Origin: Thalassiosira profunda
Taxonomy: Eukaryota; Bacillariophyta; Thalassiosirophyceae; Thalassiosirales; Thalassiosiraceae
NCBI GenBank assembly: GCA_036939355.1
Contig: JALLAP010000576.1
Coordinates: forward strand, 1 to 14,951
Length of the DNA: 14,951 bases
Reading direction: 5' to 3'
Shown here: positions 1-6,980 of the stretch, piece after piece
Layout: the number at the start of each line of letters is the position of its first letter
Position numbering within the stretch: the first letter of the stretch is position 1
Notes under the pieces: model-generated
What the model was told of the DNA's origin: nothing
What the model saw: only the letters and a program-made list of their open reading frames with translations
Databases searched by the model: none
Made by a program: the position numbers and the translations under genes

Positions 1-284
1 GAGGCGGGGTCGACGGGAGGCACAAGGAGGGCCACAAGGCCGAGACGACGGTGGCGACGGCCTATCCGACAGCCATATCCGCGAGCTCCATGAAGCCGCG
101 GACGATGGCCGACCGGCGAAACCGATAGCCGATCACCTTCATATAGTATTAAACGGCGCCGATGTGCAATGGTGGAGGTCAAGACGGCCATTAAGTTTAC
201 TTTCTATGCCCTCAATGGTGCACGCCTTGACCGGCGCGTTGACCTTGCAGCGCAATATCCACTTCGGCCGCCGTTGACCGGCTT
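1..284. other. Left flank without a supported gene
   Basis: No reading frame here resembles a known family, and the open frames that cross it are short and low in complexity. The stretch lies downstream of the stop codon of the DDE gene and should hold its 3' flank. It is rich in short recurring words: GACGGCC occurs at 56-62 and 183-189 and continues into the gene tail at 368-374, 398-404 and 420-426, and TTGACCGGC occurs twice between about 227 and 285. No terminal inverted repeat matching the right side of the DDE gene could be seen, but the window begins here so the element end may lie outside. Confidence 0.5.
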
Positions 285-3200
285 CTACCCCTTCCTCGGC
301 TCTCGTTCGACCTGGTCAAGGTGTAGCTGTATGTTGGCTATCCGCCGAGCCCCCGTATGCCGGCATCGACGGCCGACTCGCTCCGTAGGACGGCGGAGAC
401 GGCCGCCATGGTTGCGGTCGACGGCCTTTGTTTTTTGTTGTGGTGGTACGTACGTAAATTGAGCCGAAAGTCTACGTAGGAATTCTACGTGTCGCAGGAC
501 GTGACTGGTCCACACAAAAATAAAACCAGTCAGTTCCGTCAGAAGCTCCACCGCCCTCGGCTTCTTCAATCCCGTCTTCGCTTCCGGGTGATTGTACACG
601 TATTTCAAGATGTTGAACATGTGAATGTCAGGCGCCGCATTTGTCGCTTTGACGTTCAAGCTCAAGACGTGCTGAAGTCCCAACGCCACCTGCTCCTGGC
701 AAATGGGCAGAAGACGGTCGCGCTCCTCGCCAGCCAAGCGCTTCTTTTCCATTTGCTTCGCTGCCTTCTCCGCATCGTCCGCCTTCTTCTGCTTGCGGGC
801 CTTCTCCTCCCGCTGGGCTCTCTCGCGCTTGTATTCCGCCATGGACGCAGCGAGGTCATTGTAGGTTCGAATTTTGCTGAGTTGTGCCGGACCGTTCAAG
901 ATGCGTGCGTAACTTTGCACATTTCCGGCCACCATATCCACGCGACGCTTCGCTATGACCTTCTGCGCCTTTGCTCCAACACACTGATCGATGATGGCGC
1001 CGAGCTGCACATCACGAGGGGTTGGGTTGAGCAGATCGACCTGCTCCTCCGAGATCTCCAAGTGCAAATACGGCGAAGGAGTGAGCGACCCACCTTTGTG
1101 CCACCCGTGGTTCGAAGCGACGAAGTTTGTCATGTGGCAAAACAGCGCAGCAGCCGATTTCTTGCTCCTTCCCTGCGGCCATCCCATGCTCCAATTGTCC
1201 CGCCAATTCTCCTTCGGAACCGCGATCCCACTCAGCATCTTCTCGCCAGGATTCTCAGGATCGTCCGCAACCGCGAGAGGGTGATCGAAATATCTGGGGC
1301 CGTGATGGCCTTGCACGGGACCCTGGTTCGCTGGGCTTTTGGCCTTGTCTGCGCGGAAGGCCTCCAACAGATTGCGCGGAGCGAACGAGAACCCATCAAA
1401 GTCGCGGTCAAGCATCCACTGTCGCTGTGGCGTTGGCGCCGCGCTCTCCTCTGCGGCCGGAATAGACGGAGCGACGAAGATAGAAGGATCTTCCTTTGAG
1501 AGGAGGTAGCATCCGCGGAGCTTTGGGATGTCGTCGAAGGCGACGAATCCCAGCTCCATCATCTTCACCACGCCCTCCTTCGTCCAAGAGCCTTCGAGCG
1601 ATTCCAACACAGAACAGACGGAGCGGCGTTGCACCTCGGTCAAGTGCTTCCACGCAGCTGGGGTGGCGTCAAACAGGCCGCTCCTATTTGTGAAGAAGCG
1701 GTCGGCGGCGTTAACAGACTCCTCAATCCTGCAAAGAGCGAAAGATCTGAGCACCACGAGCGAAGCATCGGACGAGTCAAATCAAACACACTCACTTTTG
1801 TACCCACTGCCTGAACGGCACGCACTTGGACGGGCACATATTCACCCGAATGAACGATTGCCGCCAAGCATCGGTCTCCTCCACCAGGTTCAAAGCCGAG
1901 TTGACAAGGATGATCAACTCCCACTGCGAAATCATATTGCGCCCGCCCGCCCGGTACGTGTCCATCAGCTCCCTCGAGAAACGTTTGTCCTCTTTCGCAA
2001 CGAAGGCGTCGTACGCCTGGGACACGTGCGAGGTATCCCCTTCCTCCTTGATCACCAAGATTTTGTGCTCCGCAAATACCTCGAGCGCCGCACTGTCCAA
2101 ATGGCTGCCAAAGCCGTCGAGAGAAAATACGACCCAGAAATCGGGGTGGTCGCGAATGCCATCCATTTGCCGTATCCCCTGGCAGAGCTTCGTCGCTCCC
2201 TCGCGCCAAGTCTCGTCCGTCATGTACGCACTCGGCGTCATCAGCACGCACGACCCGGCCGGGGCCGTGTGGTGCTTGCAGAAGTTGGCGAACGTCTCCC
2301 CCTCCAAAGGGCAAGGAAGATTCGGGGACCGCCGACATTGGCCGCAGAACCGACGCGGACGGTCGTGATGCTGTCCCGGCAATCCGCCATATTCTTCTCT
2401 TGCTTTCGTTTCTCGGCGGCGCCAAGTACACGCACGGTCCCGTCGCTCGCGATGACGCACATCTCGTCGAGATTGCAAGTGAAGAAGTCCTTTTTACTTT
2501 CGAACTCGGCCCGCTCCTCGGGCGTCCGCCCGTTCAGCTGCTTCTGCATTTCCCACGCTGAAATACGGAAGGCAAATGAGCGAGAGATGACAATGAACAG
2601 AATGAAAGGACATCCGCACTCACCAAGTTGCACGGTGTTGTGTGTGCGAAGAAGTTTCTCTGTCGTAATGGCTGAGCGATTGGTTGTCGTGGGCTGCGCC
2701 GTCACCACCCTCCCCCCTCGCTTCAGCTCCGGCAGTTTTCCCTCGCGCACCAAGTAATCGTAATGATTCTCCGCCGTCTTCGCGTTGACGCTCTCAAGCT
2801 CCGCAATCAGACAGATCATTTCTTTCCTCGACATGCCTTTGTTGTTCTTGTCCCTCGCCGTCGCGATCGATTGCAGCAAGTTCCGAGTGGCTGCGCTCGT
2901 GAGGCCCGCTTTCTTCTTCCCCTTCTTGTCCGTCTCGCGGTGCCTGTCGAACTGCCCCATGCCGTCGGCGTCTTCCTCGGAACCCTCGTCGTCATCATCT
3001 CCCTGCACCTCCTTCACCCGCTTCTTCCACTTGCCGAGAAATGACTGGCGCGGGATCACCACTGTATTGTTCTTCTCCCTCATCGCTTGCTTCGCCGACG
3101 GATAGTGACCACCAGTTTCCACCATCGATTTGAACCCCGCCTGCACCACTGCCTGCACCACTGGGTCGTCGTAATCGATGTACCCCCCTCTGCTCGTCGA

Positions 3201-3959
3201 CGGCTTGCTGAGTTTGCACCCAGATTTGGGCATGGGCGCCTCCTCGTCCTCCCCCGCCTCCTCGTTCTCCGTCTCCACCTGCACACGAGCCGTCTTTGGC
3301 TTCGCCCCCTTCGGGTAGCTGACGAATGCGTACATCGACGGCTGTTCCTTATTGCGCTCCACCTCCCTCTCCGCGTCGTTCCGCGGGCGCCCTTCCTTGA
3401 TGGTCGCCTTCTTGGCGCTTTTGCACTTGAGTCCATGCCGCTTGCCCACCGGGCTGAAGAAACTCTGAATAGTCTTGGTGCCATTTGCGGTGGTCGACGC
3501 CGTCGACGCCGGCCCATCCTCCTCGTCCGACGAGAGATCGATCTCCCCGCCCTCCTCTTCGCCCGACGCCAGCTCCACGACGTCGTCGTCGTCGTCCCCG
3601 TCCCTCTTTCGCTTGTTCTCCCTTGATGGCCCGGGGGGCTGCTTGGCGGTGGAATCCGACGCGGGGGGAGGAGCGTCAGATGCCGCGTTCACCCTCTGTT
3701 TCTTCCGCGGCCGGGAGGCTCTCCCCCCGCTCGTCGAGGGCGCCGTCGCATGCGTGGACGAGGACGTCGCCGCCGTCGAACGTCGTGGGCGTGATGGTGC
3801 ACCACCGGCGAGCTGTGTCGCCTTCTTCGCGGACGATGGCGCGGCCTTCAAAGGACGAGAGGGCGGCGTTTTTGATGGACGAGGGGCGGGCGCAGCGGCG
3901 GCTTTCGACGGGGGGTGTTTCGCCGCCGCCGCTCGGCTGGGACGAGCATGGTGCGGCAT
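285..3959 (-). CDS. DDE superfamily (pogo/CENP-B-like) transposase-derived gene, spliced, one frameshift
   Basis: The gene reads from ATG at 3959 leftwards. Two introns are supported: 2623-2558 (66 nt, donor GTGAGT, CAG acceptor, joins codons to give VQL-AWEM) and 1795-1729 (67 nt, donor GTGAGT, TTTGCAG acceptor, joins VQK to IEES). Between about 2311 and 2295 the frame must shift by -1: homology runs to GPRIFL in one frame and resumes at LEGETF in another, with no room for an intron. The N-terminal third is low-complexity, basic then Asp/Glu-rich (RENKRKR, then poly-Asp), with a TKTIQSFF motif at residues 161-168. A helical, HTH-like segment starts near residue 376. The catalytic core shows all three expected acidic residues: LDEM (Asp codon 2468-2466), SLDGFGSH (2118-2116) and SQAYDAF (2010-2008). 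By family knowledge such proteins cut and join DNA in the nucleus. The Arg-rich tail beyond about position 470 looks unconserved, so the true stop may have been lost. It may be a decaying transposon, a domesticated copy, or an intact gene with a base-call error. Confidence 0.68.
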
Positions 3960-4023
3960 GGTGGCGAATCGGCAGCGGGGAGCTGAGAGATAGCTTGTTG
4001 TTGGTGCTTGGTATGTGTGTATC

Positions 4024-4305
4024 AGGGCTTCCCAAAATGCCTGGTTTTATTGCATTTTTGAGCTCCTTGGACCGAGCGCGATAATTTTCATGCGTAAAAC
4101 ATCTTCTGAAAGCAAAAATTGACTGAGATATAATTGATGCAAATTTTACTAGCAGTCCGCTAGGTGAGGGCCGATGAGGGGTGGCGAAATTTTAGTCAGG
4201 TGACGAAATAAAGTCAGGTCCCTTCTATGGGTTTGCCTGGGATGGCAGCAGCTGAGCAGGGGGCTCGCCCCTCTAAAATAGACAGGAAAGCGCGGGGGAA
4301 GCCCT
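4024..4305. repeat. 10-base inverted repeat pair bounding 262 bases, possible MITE remnant
   Basis: AGGGCTTCCC at 4024-4033 is an exact reverse complement of GGGAAGCCCT at 4296-4305. The match does not extend further inwards or outwards, and no target-site duplication is obvious outside it. The pair lies between divergent genes beside a transposase-derived gene, which makes a small element plausible, but a chance match cannot be excluded. Confidence 0.25.
4180..4218. repeat. Imperfect tandem repeat, two units of about 20 bases
   Basis: GGTGGCGAAATTTTAGTCAGG (4180-4200) is followed directly, sharing its last two bases, by GGTGACGAAATAAAGTCAGG (4199-4218). The units differ by two substitutions and small changes in the AT tract. 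Each carries GTCAGG at its right end, as expected for duplicated protein-binding sites or an element subterminal repeat. Confidence 0.6.
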
Positions 4306-4414
4306 CTCCCTCAGCACATCATCTGGGTAGGCGATTTCAAGAAAAGGGAGCAAAGTGACGTGCCCCCAAATACATACGATTCATAGCTACGTGGCGCCCA
4401 CTGCCCTGCGGACA

Positions 4415-5806
4415 ATGGCGTCCATGCGCTACGTCCGCGGTAGCGGTGGCGGCGATGGCGATGGCAGCGATGGTCAGCGACCGGGCTGGGGCGGCGCCGG
4501 CGGAGGAAGGAACAACCGGTGGATGCTCTCTGGGGGGCGCCGCGGCCGTGGGAGGGGAGGCCGCGGCCGCTTCTCCGGGGGACGGGGGCGGTTCTCCTAC
4601 GCGAGGGGGGCTGCCAATCCTGCAGGAAATAAATGGGTGAGAAATATTCCTGGCGATAGTGGCAATGATGAGCCTAAGACGGGCGAGGGCTCGGGCTCCG
4701 CAGCGGCTGAGGCGCCAGACGCTGGGCAATCCAGCACAGCAACCGCTGATGTTGCAACTGCGGGCACAGGGGGAGGTGCCAATTTGGCGGAGGACAAACC
4801 ACAACCGTCGTTAGAACGGAGAGGAAGAAACAAACTCGTCCTGAAGAGCGATGTTTCACAAACAGTATCGGGGAGGCCGGTACCGAGCTTGAGTGTGGTT
4901 GTGAAACCCGAAGCAATTGCAAATGCAACAGAAATAGATCAGTCATCGTCAGAAATGCCCATAGAATGTGATGAGGGCCAAGACTCAGTGAAAAGTGTCG
5001 CCCAATCTACTTCAGATGCAGTGGGCAGTGAAGCAGAAGCCAAGAAGGGTTTGGGTGGCACTATGGAACGTCAGGGATTTGGCAAACTCGTGTTGAAACG
5101 CGGCCCTGAGAAGAAATCAGGCGATCACGCTGCAAAGAAAATTGTGCGTGCGGGAAAGAATGCGTGGAAGCGTCCATCACCCGACGAGCCTGGTGCGAAG
5201 GAGCCGCCGGAGGGGGCTCGGTTCAAGAGAAAACGAGTGCATCAATCCACAGGACCGCGGAGGATACAACTGACAAAATCATCGAACAATTCACTGGAAG
5301 AGGGAGAGCCAAGTGCTCCAGATGACACGCAAAATGCGACAGGCGCAAAGGACCTTGCAGCTTCGAAACCCTCCAATCCCGAGAAGACTCTGACAGACTT
5401 TTGCTACCAAGATACGGGGAGAGGCAGAGGGCGCGGAAGGGGGCGGGGACGGGGCAGGGGGCATCCATCCAAAGCGAGAGGGAACCTGGGCCTCGTGCGC
5501 GTCAAGCCAAAGGATATCTCCTCCACGCCCATCTGCCCAACGTTCCGCCGCGGCCTGCCCTGCAAGGACCCCAAATGCAAACTCCGGCACGATGTGGCGA
5601 CGGAGGCGTCCCGGCCCATCTGCGTCTTCTTTCAGCGGAACGGCTTGTGTTCGAGGGACGACTGCCCCTTTCGGCACGTGAAGGTGCGATGGGACGCGGA
5701 GGTTTGTCCTGCGTTTGCCAAGGTGGGGTATTGCGAAGATCCCGATTGCACACTGAGGCATGTGGTGGCAAAGAAACCGCGTGCGGATCGACCGCCGAAG
5801 AAATGA
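4415..5806 (+). CDS. CCCH zinc-finger protein with RGG boxes, ZC3H3-like
   Basis: This single-exon gene encodes 463 aa. The start is the ATG at 4415 in the context ACAATGG; no ATG lies upstream in the open frame. Residues 1-70 form a Gly/Arg-rich RGG/RG box. The middle is disordered and repeats a short motif: ERRGRNKLVLK near 135 and ERQGFGKLVLK near 218. A pure Gly-Arg run follows near 337-350. The C-terminus has three zinc fingers with identical spacing C-x8-C-x4-C-x3-H: C374/C383/C388/H392, C403/C412/C417/H421 and C431/C440/C445/H449. The pattern GLC-x4-CPFRHVKV followed by EVCPAF and GYC resembles the finger array of ZC3H3 (SMICL), which in animals acts in nuclear poly(A) mRNA processing and export. 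RNA binding in the nucleus is therefore the likely role. The RGG boxes are an added RNA-contact feature. The exact orthology is inference; another CCCH family, such as CPSF30-like, is possible. Confidence 0.85.
   Translation: MASMRYVRGSGGGDGDGSDGQRPGWGGAGGGRNNRWMLSGGRRGRGRGGRGRFSGGRGRFSYARGAANPAGNKWVRNIPGDSGNDEPKTGEGSGSAAAEAPDAGQSSTATADVATAGTGGGANLAEDKPQPSLERRGRNKLVLKSDVSQTVSGRPVPSLSVVVKPEAIANATEIDQSSSEMPIECDEGQDSVKSVAQSTSDAVGSEAEAKKGLGGTMERQGFGKLVLKRGPEKKSGDHAAKKIVRAGKNAWKRPSPDEPGAKEPPEGARFKRKRVHQSTGPRRIQLTKSSNNSLEEGEPSAPDDTQNATGAKDLAASKPSNPEKTLTDFCYQDTGRGRGRGRGRGRGRGHPSKARGNLGLVRVKPKDISSTPICPTFRRGLPCKDPKCKLRHDVATEASRPICVFFQRNGLCSRDDCPFRHVKVRWDAEVCPAFAKVGYCEDPDCTLRHVVAKKPRADRPPKK
5417..5463 (+). 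repeat. Gly-Arg codon repeat with dense G tracts (G-quadruplex motif)
   Basis: Inside the CCCH gene the Gly-Arg run is encoded by very G-rich codons. At 5439-5461 the coding strand has G5-C-G4-AC-G4-CA-G5, i.e. four tracts of at least four G separated by loops of 1, 2 and 2 bases. This is a textbook strong quadruplex motif in both the DNA and the mRNA. Confidence 0.8.
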
Positions 5807-5898
5807 GTCAATGCAATCAGTGCAGCAGGTAAGTTGTTCTGTTAATTGCGTGCAATTGTTGCATTCGTCTAGCCAGAAGCTACATCATCCCTCCATAA

Positions 5899-5904
5899 AA
5901 TAAA
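5899..5904 (+). terminator. Probable polyadenylation signal of the CCCH gene
   Basis: AATAAA lies 93 bases after the TGA of the CCCH gene, in the 127-base gap between two convergent genes. It is the only canonical hexamer seen in this gap on the plus strand. Diatom genes often lack a strict signal, so its use is not assured. Confidence 0.4.
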
Positions 5905-5933
5905 GAGTGCACCGTCAATCTCCTCTCCGGCCC

Positions 5934-6776
5934 TTACATCAGAGAAGTGGAATGGGGCCCCGGCGTCACGAGTCCCCTCCTGTAAAGACCCGACACGGCC
6001 TTCTTGAACGCGCCTTTGCTCGATCCCGGGAACATTTCGTTGATTTCCTCCGGACTGCTCTTGTCTCCCACCTCAATCGCCCCGCCCGAATCTTTGAGTT
6101 GTTGCAATATCCGCTCCCCCAACTCCTCCGCCTTGGCCTTGCCGCCAGGGGGACGCAGGCTCACGTCCAGCCGCACCTCCATTCCGCTTTCCCCGTCATC
6201 GTCCTCGATCTCCACCTCTCGCACGTTTTCCACGTACGCAGGCAGGACCTCGTATTTGACAATGTCGGTGCCACCCCTGCCCCGGCGAAAATAGTCGATC
6301 TCCCGCTGCAATACCATGCCCCGTCCCAGTGCAGGTTCGTCAGACGGGATGCAGTCCGACGGGTCGTGCGATTTGTGCGCCACAATATCGACGGAGGCTC
6401 CCAGTGGACCAAAATAGATGACCTCTACCTGTATTTGGTCTCCGCTTTGGAAGACTGGCTGCAATAGACCCGCACCATCGCCATCATCTCCCGACATTTT
6501 GTGGTGTGTGTGACTGCTGGTAGGTGCACCTTCCGTCGTCGAGAAACCATTGGACAAAAGTTGCATGCGTGTCGCGGTCGGATGATCTGGTAATGCTCGT
6601 CGAGGATAGAAGCACCCCGCCGTTAGAGTTGATGCAGATCTCCGGAGGCAGCGCAAACCGTTGCCCCCGGCACTGCGTCTGATGGATGGTGCATGCGAGA
6701 CGAAGGCGCTGGCAGCCAGACGGCGCAGAGATATCGCTGACATGACAAACAGCAAACCCGCCGTCTTCGCGAGCAT
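5934..6776 (-). CDS. CvfB/YitL-like S1 and winged-helix RNA-binding protein, predicted plastid-targeted
   Basis: The chosen ATG at 6776 gives 280 aa; an in-frame ATG at 6866 would add 30 residues but would place a Pro-rich stretch before the signal peptide. The N-terminus has a hydrophobic segment (GLLFVMSAISL) followed by LAASAFVSHAP, matching the ASAFAP-type cleavage site of secondary plastid presequences, then a Ser/Arg-rich transit region. The mature part has an S1-like beta domain (FQSGDQIQVEVIYFG, near 112-126), then VRLDVSLRPPGGKAKAEELGERIL and a winged helix containing DKSSPEEINEMFPGSSKGAF and LYRRGLV. The SLRPPG to winged-helix block is the hallmark of the bacterial CvfB (YitL) family, which binds RNA. 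Compared with bacterial CvfB (about 280 aa, several S1 repeats), the mature protein of roughly 180 aa has lost one or more S1 domains. The gene is convergent with the CCCH gene and divergent from the ankyrin gene. The plastid location is a prediction from the motif. Confidence 0.8.
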   Translation of the reverse strand: MLAKTAGLLFVMSAISLRRLAASAFVSHAPSIRRSAGGNGLRCLRRSASTLTAGCFYPRRALPDHPTATRMQLLSNGFSTTEGAPTSSHTHHKMSGDDGDGAGLLQPVFQSGDQIQVEVIYFGPLGASVDIVAHKSHDPSDCIPSDEPALGRGMVLQREIDYFRRGRGGTDIVKYEVLPAYVENVREVEIEDDDGESGMEVRLDVSLRPPGGKAKAEELGERILQQLKDSGGAIEVGDKSSPEEINEMFPGSSKGAFKKAVSGLYRRGLVTPGPHSTSLM

Positions 6777-6980
6777 GGTCGACAGATGTAGAGGGTCGGC
6801 GGCGCTCCCCGGCGTTGATGCGGGAGGCGGCGACGGACGCGAGGCGACAGATAGTGAAGCGAACATACGCTAATGGTACGTAAGACGGTACCTACTATCT
6901 CTAACCCTCCGGGCTTCTCATTCTGCTTCCTCCTCCCAGCGTTGCTTTGCAGCATTGCTTGCTACTTGCTACTTGCAATA
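6777..6980. promoter_or_regulatory. Divergent promoter region, CvfB-like / ankyrin gene
   Basis: These 204 bases separate the preferred start codons of two head-to-head genes. The ankyrin side ends in three near-identical 7-base units, CTTGCTA, CTTGCTA and CTTGCAA (6958-6978), immediately before the ATG at 6981. No TATA box was recognised. The region also contains a probable 5'-UTR intron, listed separately. Confidence 0.5.
6876..6939 (+). other. Probable 5'-UTR intron of the ankyrin gene
   Basis: GTACGTAAG at 6876 is a strong donor. A CTAAC branch-point-like word lies at 6901-6905, followed by a long pyrimidine tract and CCCAG at 6935-6939, giving a 64-base intron in the size range of the coding introns here. 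Splicing it joins an ATG at 6873 to a frame that stops at once, so the functional start would be the ATG at 6981. Confidence 0.55.

Larger units (their letters stand above)
3960..4414. promoter_or_regulatory. 455-base divergent intergenic region, DDE gene / CCCH gene
   Basis: Both flanking genes start outwards from here, so it should hold two promoters. It is more AT-rich than the coding DNA around it, especially 4080-4150. No clear TATA box was identified. It contains an imperfect tandem repeat (4180-4218), a 10-base inverted repeat at 4024-4033 and 4296-4305, a small hairpin CTAGC/GCTAG at 4149-4163, and a near-perfect GGGGC-TC-GCCCC hairpin around 4260-4271. Part of it may be a small non-autonomous mobile element rather than promoter sequence. 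Confidence 0.5.

Noticed and set aside
489..1499. A 336-codon plus-strand open frame
   Set aside because: It is the antisense shadow of the conserved C-terminal part of the DDE gene; its protein is Leu/Arg-rich and matches no family.
2290..2315. Programmed -1 ribosomal frameshift in the DDE gene
   Set aside because: CCCTTTG and the GGGGG run do not form an X-XXY-YYZ heptamer in the incoming frame, and no clear downstream structure was found. A lost base or sequencing error is simpler.
1528..2757. A 409-codon plus-strand open frame opposite the DDE core
   Set aside because: The minus strand in the same place carries the catalytic motifs and two good introns. The plus-strand protein has no domain.
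4355..4414. Longer N-terminus for the CCCH protein from GTG at 4355
   Set aside because: GTG is not a normal start in a nuclear gene, while the ATG at 4415 has a good context and begins the RGG protein sensibly.
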